Shown here: in pieces, positions 1 through 12,298 of the stretch
How the letters are laid out: each line of letters opens with the position of its first letter
Numbering within the stretch: position 1 is the stretch's first letter
From: Utricularia gibba
Taxonomy: Eukaryota; Streptophyta; Magnoliopsida; Lamiales; Lentibulariaceae
Direction: 5' to 3'
NCBI GenBank assembly: GCA_002189035.1
Contig: NEEC01000011.1
Coordinates: 2,604,001-2,668,000 of the forward strand
DNA: 64,000 nucleotides
Translations under genes and position numbers: made by a program
Notes under the pieces: generated by a model
The model's database searches: none
The model's input: the letters and a program-made list of their open reading frames with translations, nothing else
Told to the model about the DNA's origin: nothing

Positions 1-1845
1 GTTCACTCGTCCAAAATGTATGAATCCACCAGCTTCCAGTATCCTTTTTTTCTCAACAGGAAGGTGTGGTTTGTGATCTTTGGATAAATCATGTGCCTAA
101 AACGATGTTCAACAATATTGAAATAAATGCCAGAGATCCTCACTGTTTAACAATACTGCATCAGCTACTGAACTAAAAGTTGATTTAAAAGGCCTATGTG
201 ATAATTTCTGGTATTGAAGATAAACGTTGCATTCATATAATGCTGATATTACGTGTCAATAACTCATATTTTAAACGAAGGAAATTTATTGCCTTTCCTT
301 TCCGAGACAAGACACATCTCGAGTCGCCCACATTTGCCACAGTGAGTTGATTGTCCCGGAGAATAGCAACACATGCAGTGCTCCCAGAGCTTGGGCCTTT
401 ATGGTCGCCTGAAATACCCTGTATAGGGAAGCATGCTGATAAATGAATAAAAGAGCTTGAAGACTCAAGAATGCAAATATTTGAACTAAACTAGTTCAGG
501 GAGTAAGAGAGAGGAATACGAGTTGCAATAGGATGAAAAAGAATACCAAGAATATATCCTTCACTGACCAAGAATATATCCTTCACTGAAATAAAACTAC
601 ATGGCACCATTGATTGCAGACCTGCCCACGGGAGAAAGATGCCTGCGCATTAGCACCCTCCGTTTGCCTAGAGTTGGATTGTTGTTCCATGCCCTTCAAG
701 AATTCCAACTCTTTCTGTCCGGAAGTCTCACACATCATCTCATCTATCCTACAGCCGGAAGAACATTAGACTGAAATTTCTCATAACAGAAAATCAACAT
801 TATATGCAACCACTTGTTCCTGCCAGGTGAGGTTAACCATATGAGTCTTGTAACTATCATTCTACGAACTAAAATACTTTAGAAATAAATCAAACATAAT
901 TTATTTCCATCGAGAAAGCTACTTCAAAGGACTAAACTAGAAATAATTCAAAAAAAAGAAAAAAAAAAACGAAAAATGAAAGTCAAGTTTGGATGACCAT
1001 TGCACTCGAATGAAATTTAAGATACAAATCCCAAACGCAGATCTGCGAATACCTGAGAAAAGCATGCCTCAGAGATGACTCCAAATCACCAGCTAAATAC
1101 GCTTCATCCTGAAGTATCTGATGATGAAGAAACTTTGCACAAAATCCTGAAACTTCTTTGCCTGATAAACAAAATAATTCTTGTCGTTTACTCACTAAAC
1201 AACTCATATCCTTAAGTGAGTAATCAATTTGCTAATATATGAAAAAAAAATCAGTACAATAAACAGCCAAGAGCCTTAAAAAAAGATCAAAGCAACTAAG
1301 GGAAATAAGAATCACAACATATTATCGCTGGGTAGAGAATCACAGAGAAAAACAATGTGCATTTGACATAAAAAGGTGAATCTATTATTCGTCTTTACCC
1401 CCATGGCCATCATAGACTCCAAAGAAAGAGGTAGGACCGTCCAAATCCATAAAAGCAGCATGCTGTCCGCAACCAGAGTCAACATAGGTGAACACTTGCC
1501 CATTAATAAAAATAATGATCAAATTCAACAGCTGAAGAAACTGGAAAAGATATCCATGGCACGTCATCTTATGTCAAACAACACAAGTGACGCCAAACAC
1601 ACTTCCTATTCAGTGGCAAGACATGAAAATCCATATCCATATGAGGCAATATTTCTCAACGCAAGCAGATATCACAGTATGAGCATACGAAAATTAAAAA
1701 GTCGGTTGAGCAAATGCAAAGAATTTACAGCGTCTTCCATTGTTGTTCTCCATCCCTGCATTGAAGACAAGCCATATCTCAGGATATCATTCTCGCCATC
1801 CTCAGAGAACTTCTCAGTCTTCGGTGTGCTTAAGTACCCCCCCAT
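1..1845 (-). CDS. Protein phosphatase 2C, plant clade (3' end outside window)
   Basis: Serine/threonine phosphatase of the metal-dependent PP2C family. Exons read on the minus strand: 1729-1845, 1399-1462, 1053-1161, 622-748, 293-418 and 1-96, which continues past the edge. The start at 1845 gives [20 protein letters not shown], the usual N-terminus of the Arabidopsis At2g25070/At4g31860 type. Visible motifs are [17 protein letters not shown], the metal-binding [20 protein letters not shown] and DHKP. All junctions close in phase. The last complete intron (97-292) starts with GC rather than GT (AAG|GCAATA), because the reading [13 protein letters not shown] requires it. An untranslated upstream exon is likely, since a splice acceptor (TTTTCCAG) sits just before the start. 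It diverges from the proteasome gene. Family certain; exact orthologue not determined. Confidence 0.93.
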
Positions 1846-2581
1846 GTTGATCTGGAAAAGTAATTAACAATGAATATTTTATCATAACATACAGAAAACA
1901 GCTCGTGTTGTACAAAAATGCAATTCCACAGGAAGTGATGCATAAAACATAACTCAGCCACAACAAGTGATCCTGAGAAAACTCATGAACAAGAACGCAT
2001 AAAACTTACGGTAAACAACCAGATGATGCATGCGAAATCATAATTTCGTATGTCGGAAACTAAGTCGAGAAAAAGAAAACCCAATCAATCAACCGTAAAA
2101 TCACTCCACAGGAAAGACAGAATATCAGAAACTAGTGATTTGGACTCATGAGCTCACCCGCGCCAGTGAATCAGCGAAGTGTTCCCGCCATCAGCAGCAC
2201 ATGTTTTTGATCAATCGCGATGACGCTTTGCGCGAAATACGATTACAGATTTGTATATGGAAAGCTATTTCCATGATTAGAGAGGGAAGACTTGAAAATG
2301 ATGTTCGTTGCTTTAAAATTGGGCCTAGGCCCATTTTCAGTAACGGCTCAAGTATTATAATTGAAGCCCAAGCCCCAAATGTTTCTTGTGGGAAGGGCTA
2401 CATGTTCCATATTCATTCACGTTTCACACAAAAACAAAGGTGCATAGATTTTCTCTTGATTTCTCGCAGAAAGTATGGAGATGAAGGTGAGTTTCACATT
2501 CCATTTCGGAAACAAGAGTGCTCATGGAGTGATTCAAGGTGTTTTGAAGTGTTTTTTTTTTTTTTTCCGGTGGAATATTGG
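1846..2581. promoter_or_regulatory. Divergent spacer between PP2C and PBG1
   Basis: About 0.7 kb between two outward-reading starts, so it must hold both promoters and 5' UTRs. It contains a GGGCC-type stretch near 2320-2335 and a run of T at about 2549-2566 just ahead of the PBG1 start. The long open frame on the plus strand here is continuous with PBG1 exon 1 but has no family similarity upstream of 2582, so I treat it as UTR. Confidence 0.5.
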
Positions 2582-4023
2582 ATGTTAAAGTCGGCAGATT
2601 CAGTTTTGGGGATGCGTAATTTGCTGGGTCCTGATGCTGATTCTCAGAGAACACTGTAAGTTTTCATTCTCAAGTCAAATTCAAGACATGACTATCTGGA
2701 GTTCTCAGACAAAAATCTACCCTAAACGGGTTCGGCGTTCTAATATGATTGAGTATTGCCAAATGGAAAACAATTGTGTCTTTTGCTATCTACACAGGGT
2801 TCCTTACGTGACTGGAACATCTGTTGTTGGCATCAAGTATAAAGATGGAATTCTCCTAGCGGCCGACATGGGAGGTTTGATATTCGTCTAACTCGTTTTG
2901 GACTTAACTTGGAGTTGCAGTTGAAAATTTTCTTTCTCTGAATGCTGGTTTGTGTAGTTGTATTTGGTCTGCTTATGGTTAGTTATCCTTATTTTTGAGC
3001 TGGATTTTTTTAAGAACTTTTTCCTTACCCGATCTTTTTACCTAGTTTGAAGAGGAGTGGTGGGTGCTTCAGCTAAACCATATATTTTGTGGGATCTGTG
3101 TATAATGATTCCTTTCAATAGGTTCATATGGGTCTACTCTCCGCTACAAATCCGTGGAACGATTGAAGTCAGTGGGAAAGCATTCGATCATTGGTGCAAG
3201 TGGGGAGATCAGTGACTTTCAGGAGATAATGAGATATCTCGATGAGCTCATGTACTTGAACATTGGCGGGCATTCTGCTATAATTTCTTTCGTTTCATCT
3301 GTTATAGAAATGTCATACGTCCTATTTTATGCAGAATTTATGATAACATGTGGGATGATGACAACTCCTTGGGTCCTAAGGAGGTGCATAACTATCTGAC
3401 TCGGGTCATGTACAACCGTCGCAATAAGTTCAATCCCTTGTGGAACTCCCTCGTGATAGGAGGAGTTAAAAATGGGCAGAAGTATCTTGGAACGGTATTT
3501 TTTTTTTCGTTTCTGTATCACGAGCAGCCTTAGCCAATTCTCTGTATTTTCTTAATCCATTCTTTGTGCAACCTTAGGTTAACATGATCGGTGTGCATTA
3601 TGAAGACGCCCATGTGGCCACTGGATTTGGAAATCACTTAGCACGACCAATTTTACGTGATGAGTGGCATGAAAACTTGACTTTTGAGGAAGGTGTAAAA
3701 TTACTAGAGAAGTGCATGCGTGTGCTGCTGTATCGTGATAGATCAGCAGTCAACAAACTGCAGGTTTGTAGCATCCGCTACAGATGTTTTTTATCACTGT
3801 TTTCTGACACCATACATTGCCTTTATAATGCTGCTGCTTCAGATCCATGCATGAATTGGTTCAATGTTACGGGTATTTGATGCATGAATGTCTTCTCTTA
3901 TGCACTCAGATTGCCAAGATAACAGAGGAAGGCGCCACAATTTTTCAACCATACTCACTGAAGACTTTCTGGGGCTTTGCTGCTTTTCAGAACCCTACCG
4001 TGGGTGCCGAGGGCTCATGGTGA
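2582..4023 (+). CDS. PBG1: 20S proteasome subunit beta type-4 (PBG1)
   Basis: Non-catalytic beta subunit of the 20S core proteasome (nucleus and cytosol), predicted 246 aa, the same length as Arabidopsis PBG1. Exons: 2582-2655, 2798-2874, 3122-3251, 3335-3494, 3578-3763, 3910-4023, all GT-AG and in phase. Conserved blocks: YVTGTSVVGIKYKDG, AADMGGSYGSTLRY, GASGEISDFQE, NMWDDDNSLGPKE, NYLTRVMYNRRNKF, GFGNHLARPILRDEWH, and the C-terminal NPTVGAEGSW. I chose the ATG at 2582 because it gives the family's N-terminal length; an in-frame ATG at 2612 is the alternative. It is convergent with the RING gene downstream. Confidence 0.96.
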
Positions 4024-4340
4024 TTATTCCAGTGACTGGAATAGTGTTGTTCCAGGTCCATGTTATTTCTTTGTGCTCTTCTGAATTTTACTGTACGAAG
4101 GCTCTGTGGCTTCTTGCTGGTCCCTTCCACCAGTTAGCAAAATGAAGAATCATAGCCTTTTTATTGATGCGCTGAGCAAGACATTAATTTCTCACTAAAT
4201 GCTAAAGAGTGTGTTTTAGATTCTCAGCCTGCAACTATTTGATGTGAAATCTATCTCATTTCCACAAAAAAATGATATCTCATGAGAAAGACATGTTTTG
4301 CGTTGAATCTACTGAAAAAATGGAATTACGAAAGGCAACA
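4024..4340. other. Convergent 3' spacer, PBG1 / RING gene
   Basis: Short AT-rich stretch that should hold both 3' UTRs. I see no further gene or repeat in it. Confidence 0.5.
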
Positions 4341-7300
4341 TCAAGGAGGCTGATTCTCACCAAGTGCACAAGCAAGACAAGGAGGATTTTTCGCTTGATC
4401 GTCCGGAGTGATTTTCTGCAAACAAACGTCATGAAATGTGTGGTGGCAAGGTAGAATAGCAACCTGTGGTGGAACTTCGGGAATAGAAACAGGGCCTTGA
4501 GGGCTGAAGGAGAGATCCCTGTGGCACAAGTAGCATTTGTATCCGCTGAGCTTAGGTGGGCTATCAGGAGCTACAAAATTAATAAATTATATGACCATTA
4601 CATTAATTTGATAGAGTAAATTGTGTATTTCAAAGTTGGCATACCACGCGGAATCTTGTGTACACGTGAAGGTTTGGAAGATTGGATGGGAGCTTTGGAT
4701 GACTTCTGAGACCCTTCATGGATTCGCAGCGGTTGAAATTTATAGTGGATCTGCTTATCTGTTGTCCTCCTAATCTTTGACAGGTTTACACGAGGATTTT
4801 CTATTACTGGTCTCTTCATTGATAGATTGCCTGAACTCAGCTCTTGACTTCTTGTTAGAGGCACTGTTGCTGTAAGATGTGAACAAAAAAAAAAGGCCTT
4901 GAAGAACTGGATATGAAAAAGAAAAGATATGGACAAGTTTACCACTAGAGAAGCAGCCTGTCATCAGATTAGACTGAGAATTTTTAGCAGAACGAACTTG
5001 CTGGTATGGAGCTGGCATCAGCAAGGTACCTCTAGGATAGCTTACGCCTAGAACTTCTGTTGCTGGTCTCTGCATCGATGGATTGCTTGAACTAGGCTCT
5101 TGATTTCTTGTTATAGGCACCGTTGCTGTGTGAGGAAAAAAAAGGCCTTGATAAAGAACTGGATATGAAAAAGAAAAGAAATGGACAAGTTACCTCTAGA
5201 GAAACCTATCATCCGATTAGCCTGAGAATTTTGAGCAAGACTAACTTGCTGGTGTGGAGGTGCCATCAACAAGGTACCTCTAGGATAGTTTACGTCTAGA
5301 ATTTCTGTTTCTGGTCTCTTCATTGATGGATTGTCCGAACTAGGATCTTGATTTCTTGTTAGAGGCGCGGTTGCTGTAAGACGTGAGCAAAAAAAAAAAA
5401 GGGCCTTGAAGAAGAACTGGATATGAAAAGGCAAAGATATGGGCAAGTTACCTCTAGAGAAGCCTATCATCAGATTAGCCTGAGAATTTTGAGCAGGACT
5501 AATTTGCCTGTATGGAGCTGGCATCAGCAAGGTACCTCTAGGATAGTTTACTTCTTGATTATCTTGTAATTGCCGATCCCGTGAAACTGGGTGGCGTGGA
5601 GCTGCGGCTGGTAAGTTTAACTGCTGAATGTCCTGAGAATGTTGAACTCGCGCAGGTTGCATGTGTAGAGCTTTGATCAGAAACAATAATGGATTAGGAA
5701 GTCTCTACAAAAAATTGATAATCTTATAGAGAAACTACAGGATGTCTAGAAAAAATGTCTAGGAAATGCGTTCTTATGGAATTGAAAGACTGGAGATTTC
5801 TGCTGTAGAGCTACGATGTTAAAAAAAAAAAAAAATCAATCAACACTCCGCTACAAAGCCAAAGGTAATTATATCATCAAAATATCTAGCAGCTTGCGGA
5901 ACAAATTGGAGTCAAATGAGACCTCTTGCAATACGAGAGGGATCATAAAAATTCTGCACAAGTGTCGGCCTTGCAGGGAATTGAGCAGGTGAAACACACC
6001 AACGAGGAGCTACAAGCCAAAAGCAGATTCATTAGAACATCTAAAAAAAGAAAAATACTTACTGGTAACTGTCCAAACAGAATGTCATCAGGCAGCTTAG
6101 GAGAATGTCACAATGAGAAATATCTACAGAACGCAACAACCACGACATCCGGAAGTGAAGCAATGATTAGAAGTTCGTTCTACTAGAGCTTCTCTAGAGA
6201 TAAAAATGTCAGGCAGCCTGCGCACGTTTAGGATGAAATGCAGACCTATATTCGTTTCCATTGCCATCCTCGGTAAAAATGGATGGTTTCGGCTTGGAAC
6301 TATCACCAAAAAAAATGTATTAGAACTTCTTGAGATAGACAAAAGGTTGATATGCACATACAATACAAGGAAACCTGCCAAGTGAAGGATAAAGAAACAG
6401 ACGTCTTGCAAGATGAGAGGCATCAGGTGTAGCATGTTCAATTCTAGGCCTTGCAATAACTAGATCCGACGAACGAAGCCGATTTTGAGCTACTGGGATA
6501 AAAGCACATTATCTTAGACAATCCAGAGAGAAGAATATTGATTGGTAAACAAATAAAAACAATGTAGCAGTCTGCTTGCGCACTTTATGTTATATCATAA
6601 GCAGTGAGCTTATTTCGAATAAGTCGATCAAACAAGAACTTAGCTATAACAACCAAAAAGAAACATGAAACAAGGCAAAGGCATAAGCTTAATTATGTTA
6701 ACAAGAAATCGTAAAAGCATACTCACACCTATTGTAGGTTGGGAATTATCCATTACAATCGGTTGAACTCCTGGCAAGGGTTGGCCTGGAAAAACATGAT
6801 AATTTTGGGAACTTTGACTACGTGAAAAGTGACGTCCGTGTCTCAAAGGAGCAAAGCTGTAGATGGGATTTCCAACTACATTGTCAATGTACGGTGTAGT
6901 CAAACTCCCTAAAAAATATAAACCTCATTAATAAAGCAATAATTTTCGTAAAGGCAAATTCTGTGCTATTTGAGCCGCTAGTCTATTTAAGGTAACCGAA
7001 GAAAGATCATCATGATAGCTTCTGCTCCCATTACAACTTGATCATTCCTTTCACCTTCTAGACTGGGAATTTTCTAGACTGAAGTGTATGTAGCAATATT
7101 CAAAAGGATCGTTCCGAACAGGCCCAAATACCACTATAAATTGAAAAGAAGAGGCCTACAGTGCATCACCTTCTTCGGCATTGTTGATGCACCTTCCTTC
7201 ATGGCCTATGAGAATGTTGTGGGGTCGTCCTCTCCAGTCACTGCCACGGCATGGCCATGGTTGGTTTGTTAAATTTGTAGATACAGGTACCCCTGATGCC

Positions 7301-7709
7301 TTTACAGAGTGTGCAAGAAATTAAAACAACATGTCATTTTACCTATGAATAGAAAAATATGATAACCAAATTGCATAGCGTGCTTATCAACCTGAGATCC
7401 GTTAACAACGTCACTTCTTCCAGGGTCTCGAGAAGGTGTTCCGGTGTCCAACTGATAAGGACTTTCAACTCCAACAAGAAAGTTAGGAAGGTGGCTTTGG
7501 ACATCATTCATCTTTACAGATGTCTCACGCAAAAAGTTGCCTTGTTGCCAATCCATGTCCATATGATGCTGCGAACAATTAGCATTATCCTGCAGAACTC
7601 GCCAAGGGATAAAATCAGCTCCGGAACTACCACCACCTTCGCCCATGTTCTCATCATGAACCTCATCCACTGGTGGAAAACTCAAATCAAATGGAAGCCT
7701 ATCTCCCAT
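4341..7709 (-). CDS. RING-finger protein with tandemly duplicated internal exons
   Basis: Predicted 611 aa in ten exons: 7367-7709 (donor could be 7343), 6729-6908, 6375-6489, 6226-6299, 5923-6009, 5452-5670, 5194-5373, 4943-5125, 4645-4869, 4341-4570. The C-terminal exon carries a RING of C3H2C3 spacing: CYLC, then LPCHHTFHDVC, then CLAC, suggesting E3 ubiquitin ligase activity. The rest is polar and low in recognisable domains. Four consecutive exons (5452-5670 to 4645-4869) share the core NYPRGTLLMPAPYQQ...AQNSQANLMIGFSRG or its N-terminal part, are bounded by phase-1 introns, and even share intron sequence. The start at 7709 opens MGDRLPFDLSFPPVDEVHDE. The RING call is firm; the substrate and orthologue are unknown. 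Exons 3-5 are the least certain. Confidence 0.8.
4645..5670 (-). repeat. Tandem exon-intron duplication, about 4 units of 250-300 bp
   Basis: Unit starts on the minus strand are at 5670, 5373, 5125 and 4869, giving periods of 297, 248 and 256 bp. Both exon and intron parts repeat: the exons keep CCTAGAGGTACCTTG and TTCTCTAGAGG-like ends. The introns keep a stretch like the gtaacttgtcc start plus a poly-T/TTTTTTTCCT acceptor. All exons are symmetrical (phase 1-1), so each copy preserves the frame. Confidence 0.88.
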
Positions 7710-10152
7710 CTAACGAACTTCAAGACCAATTAAGCTCATGGATCAACCTTTCAGTTACAGAGAGAAATGAGATACAGTGATTCAGGTAAAGTAGATGACA
7801 CTGCAACAAAAAGGAATAACTGCAAAATAAATTAGTAAGAAGCTAGACTCTTAGCCAAGAACTACAGGAAAACACACAATCTTAATTTTCTAGTCGCTAC
7901 ACATGGATACAAACAAAAATAGATTCACAACACAGGGCAACAGAGCAACAATAGCTATATGCTTTAGGATATCTTTTTCCATGTAATCCACGGAAAATAT
8001 CCAATTAATCACCATTGATAAGATTTCAACGAGAACAGTGATCAAGCGCATAACCCTGACTGGACGAGAAACTGGGTTTAATGAAATTCTTCGATTTCCG
8101 ATTAAAAAACAATGACTACGCGTTTCAATGAGCGCAACAAACTCTTCGTCTTGTTACACAAGCAATCCTGGACATCTGAATTTCATTTCAATAAGAACAA
8201 TCACAGAGACTTCTCCCAATGGCATTCAACCGAATTATCAAGAAAGAACGCAAATATTCCGCGTTAACCACATCAGAGCGACATTTCCTAACAGAATCAG
8301 AACACGTAAATCAGGCCTCTGACGCAGAATCGAAGTCTCCCTACCGTCGAAGAAACGACGGCGATCGGATGAACGATCAACCGCGGTTCGAAATGATATT
8401 CACAGCCGGAAATGGGTGAAGATACAGTGAGTGGAGTGTGCTTTTGGAGGATGGCGGTTTCGCCTCGAGGGGATCAGCGAGCAAGAGTTTGGCGCTTTCA
8501 GATTTAAAGGGTCAAAAGCAAACCCACCACTGGGGCCCACGATTCTCATACATTGGATTTGTAACGCGTCACGTGGCGCTGACGTGTAAATTCATAATTT
8601 TCTACATTTAATTTTAAAATTGTTACTACATAATTATGTAAATGAAATACTCCAAACTTGGTTCCCCATAAAGCTGTTCGAAACGTGGAAGAATTAGGAG
8701 AAAACCAAAATTTTGAAATGCAAAAAATAATAATAATATCAACAACATTAATAAATATTGATTCTATACATCAAAAAGCTTAAAAAATGTCAAATTTCAA
8801 TCAAAATTAATAGCCCTTAGAAAATCCAAAATGACATCAAGATTTAAATGTAGTGAGTGGTCTACACTGACCTATCAAGAACTGATCTTGAATGTTTGCA
8901 GATCTCCCAATCAAGAGGGGCTAAACCAAGTCTCATTGGCAGCACCATGTACAGCTAACACATATCATCAGTGTTTTAAAATGATAAAAAAAAACTGTAA
9001 ATCATTTCTATATGAGGAGTTTGTGGTTAAACTGTGGTTATGTTGAAGTTAAATCAATCCATATCATGAAATCAGTATATCCTAAGGGCCAGAAGGTGGA
9101 AACATTAAACAGCAGACATCTGTGTGGTGTACTGGAGTCCAGCAAAATGGAGATCAAATTTACTTCCAGTGCCCAGAACTTTGGTTCCAGTCACTCCAAG
9201 ATGCGCCAAGAATAAATCAAACTGCCAGCAGCTCAAGGTATCTGATACATATAAATGAAGTACATGGCTGGCAAAGATATGAGCCCATGGTCATGTACTG
9301 TGAAGTATACATCAAGAGAGACACCATTGAAGTGATATTGGAAACTTCCTGCAATTAAAATCACAGCCCTGAATGTGCATCTCCACAGAGAGTGACACGA
9401 AATGAAGCAGGAGCAAACGTCACCAAGGCATGCACACAAACATACACATCGATGAGTAGAGCATAAAGCTTTGACTCCAATTGAGGGAAAGAATTAGCTA
9501 CTGCATACTGAATTCCAGCAGGTGCACCCAACACAACTGCTGATCACCAGAGCCCCTGAAGATCAACGACAAAGAACCAGCAATATTTATGTCTCCAGAA
9601 CTAACCAGCATGGAGACTCGCGAAACCTGCGGGTAGGACTCTCAGATACTGTTTTCACAGCGAGAGAGGTGAAACTAATCACACAACTGCCGCACTAAAA
9701 AAAATAAGGCTCAACTCACTGAGCACTCATCAGGGTATCCGTGAAACAAACTAAAAAACATAAATCTTTCTCCTCACTCTCCAGAAAAGAACACCTGCTA
9801 TGAAGCATCTAGTGCAGTGCACGATTTCTCCCCTCTCAAACCTAGAAGATGAATCGCCATTACGGTACAAAAGGGTTCATTGATTTTCGGGGCTAGGGGT
9901 TTTTAATCTTGTAAATCAAATCATTTTAATATTAAAAATAAGGAAAAATTATGTTAATCATTTTCTTGAATAAAAAATTGTTTTTTGAGGAAGAGCGGCT
10001 AGTGGTCGGGATGGGAGCTTGGCAGCCACACTTCCACGTCTCCAGCCAAGCGAATTTACCACCTCAAACTCCAGCTCTCATCATCTTCTTCTTCCTCTTC
10101 TGCTTCCCATTTTGCTCTGTCTCGGAGTTTTGGCAAAGAAGCGGCCACCAAA
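7710..10152. other. 2.4 kb spacer: RING promoter, unassigned sequence, rubredoxin promoter
   Basis: The first ~750 bp upstream of 7709 is likely RING-gene 5' UTR and promoter (probably with a UTR intron); 8450-8800 becomes AT-rich. From about 8830 to 9870 the composition is more balanced and looks transcribed, but I find no long open frame, recognisable domain or tRNA. The last 150 bp before 10153 is CT-rich 5' leader of the rubredoxin gene. Confidence 0.4.
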
Positions 10153-10918
10153 ATGGCCTTAGTATCTTCGGGTCCCAAGTCCATTCCCCTTTCGCCGCTC
10201 GGAAACGGCGGCCTCAGACTCCTCCCTGATCGGTTCGCTCTCATGTCATCATCCTTCTATTCTCCGTCTCTCCGCAAACTCACGCCCCCCGCCATCCGCA
10301 CCGCTACTGGGTCAAGATTCTCCATGCGCGTGGCTTCCAAACAAGCCTACATTTGCCGTGATTGCGGGTTGGGTTTCTTTTCCCCACATTCACTTTCCGT
10401 TTGATGATAAGGATTCGGGATCTGGAGTTGGGATTCTGCTGTGTTTGTGGTGCAGGTACATTTACAGTGACAAGACCCCTTTTGAGAAGTTGCCCGATAA
10501 CTTCTTCTGTCCTGGTAAGCTGCATATTTCTGGGTCGATGCTAAACAGGGCTGTCTGCCTGATTTGAGCTCTTTCAATGTATTCACTGCAGTATGTGGAG
10601 CACCAAAGAGAAGATTCAAGCCATATGAGAAAGCAGTGAGTAAAGATGCAAATTCAACTGATGTAAGGAAGACAAGGAAGGCACAGGTGAAGAGAGATGA
10701 ATCCGTTGGGTAAGAACATTTCCTGAATCTTGAATCTTGATGGAGTTTTTGATTGCTTTAGACGCTTCACAAGTCTTCTCTGAATAGCTCGGTTACGATA
10801 CTCCTGAAAATGGTGTCTGTGTGTGTTGTGCAGGCAAGTGCTGCCCTTTGCAATAGCTCTAGGAGCTGCAGCATTAGTTGCTGTGTACTTGTACATCAAC
10901 AGCACTTACCAAGGTTGA
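10153..10918 (+). CDS. RBD1: Chloroplast membrane-anchored rubredoxin (RubA/RBD1-like)
   Basis: Predicted 158 aa. Exons: 10153-10367, 10456-10514, 10592-10709, 10834-10918, all in phase. The first ~60 residues are Ser/Pro/Arg-rich and lack acidic residues, like a chloroplast transit peptide. A rubredoxin iron site follows: YICRDCGYIYS and FFCPVCGAPKRRF (two CxxC pairs). The C-terminal segment VLPFAIALGAAALVAVYLYI is a single membrane helix. Rubredoxin plus a C-terminal helix is the architecture of cyanobacterial RubA and plant RBD1 (At1g54500 type), which are needed for photosystem II assembly. The domain is certain; orthology to RBD1 is inferred from architecture and localisation. Confidence 0.88.
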
Positions 10919-11122
10919 AGATGACCTCGTTGCTGAACTTGGAATTTGTCATCTCCTCAGAGAATTTCCAGTTTTATTCATTTTGCAGAACACTGATCTG
11001 CATTGAACTTCACTATATATAAATATAAATCATTTTGCCTGATCAGGGAGAAGTGTTCTTTTTCATACAACAAACAGATTTCCCATCAGGGGACATGAAA
11101 GCAGACTTAGCAGAAGTAAAAC

Positions 11123-12298
11123 TCATACTTGAACGGGCGTGTCACCACTAAGCCCGCATTCTCCCTTCATCTTGTCTTCCCTGGTTTTTCTGCAGAAGAT
11201 CACCCAAGAATTCACCTCCAAAGCGATGCAAATCCCCAGCAAAGTGGACAGACACAAGCAGTAAACGAGCTTGGAGTACGAGTTCTCAATTCCCAGGACA
11301 CTGAATCCATGAATGACATTCACAACACCCACGATCGCGCAAGCATATCCAACGAAATGGTGGTATGACTTCCAGTATTTTCGATACTTGTTACTCGTTC
11401 TCGGCCGGAGAAGCAAGGCAGCCGTCTGCAGCCATCCCAAGCAGAACACCACGATCCCTAGCTTCCAGTAGAGGCCGTACACCCCTTTGGTTGGAGATTG
11501 TTCACGCAGTTTGATTCCGACTGCGAACCCCACAGTTCCGATGAGAACTGCGGGTATCTGAATCCCCAAATGAGCGTAGAACCACACTGGACCGATGGCC
11601 TGGATGGGTCGGAAGTATCGAGCCACGGCGGCCCCAAGGGGTAGCAGCAATCCCCATGAGGCGGCGTTTATAACCCCATGGATTACCCGGAGCTTTTCAA
11701 ATTGGCCGGGGATGCTATCCGTCGTTCCAGACAACACATCCAAGGTGGCTATCGACGAAAGATCGTTCGCCGTCGTGGGATGTATGGTTGGCGAATAGCC
11801 TTGAACAAATCGCCCACGGTTCCATACGATATGAAGCCTAGTTCTGTTCGGAACCAGTCTGATTGTCGCATGAATTTCGACGGTGGCAACACGGCCGCCG
11901 TACAAGGTTGCGCTAGACGAAAGAAGGTGGATATCCAAGGGGTGCGATAGGAGGCGACCAGTCCCCAGCTTCACCGTCGGGTCCAAAATGTAGGGAAGAA
12001 GAACCACCTTACCCGAATTTGGATCCAAAAAGGCGATCAAGGCTCGCGTCCCCGTCATCTCCGGCGACGTCGGGTTTAACCCGAATCCCACCCACCCAAC
12101 CTGTGAGATGAAAGTGCCCGCGAAGAGCAGTTCAAGAGTGGCGTTTGTGGGGTGAAAGGTCCACGACAGGGAAGCTTGTTGTGTGGGAAGAACCAAACAT
12201 TCCTGCAACTTTTTACCCACATCCGCACACGGGAATGAGTGTGTGCGCGCTACACTGAAGAAGAAGAAGAGAAGCAGATGACAGAGGAGGAGAAGCAT
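11123..12298 (-). CDS. Cytochrome b561 and DOMON domain protein, intronless
   Basis: Predicted 391 aa from one exon. The ATG at 12298 opens directly into a hydrophobic signal peptide (MLLLLCHLLLFFFFSVA). A DOMON (AIR12-like) domain spans about residues 30-180 (LSWTFHP, GWVGFGLNP, WNRGRFVQGYSPTIHPT). About residues 200-365 form the cytochrome b561 core, with helices around INAASWGLLLPLGA, IPAVLIGTVGFAVG, GIVVFCLGWLQTAALLL and YACAIVGVVNVIHG, and histidines HGVINA, HLGIQ, HHFVGY and HGFSV fit for haem b. These are plasma-membrane ascorbate-linked redox proteins of the At5g47530 type. An upstream in-frame GTG extension has no support. Confidence 0.93.
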   Translation of the reverse strand: MLLLLCHLLLFFFFSVARTHSFPCADVGKKLQECLVLPTQQASLSWTFHPTNATLELLFAGTFISQVGWVGFGLNPTSPEMTGTRALIAFLDPNSGKVVLLPYILDPTVKLGTGRLLSHPLDIHLLSSSATLYGGRVATVEIHATIRLVPNRTRLHIVWNRGRFVQGYSPTIHPTTANDLSSIATLDVLSGTTDSIPGQFEKLRVIHGVINAASWGLLLPLGAAVARYFRPIQAIGPVWFYAHLGIQIPAVLIGTVGFAVGIKLREQSPTKGVYGLYWKLGIVVFCLGWLQTAALLLRPRTSNKYRKYWKSYHHFVGYACAIVGVVNVIHGFSVLGIENSYSKLVYCLCLSTLLGICIALEVNSWVIFCRKTREDKMKGECGLSGDTPVQV

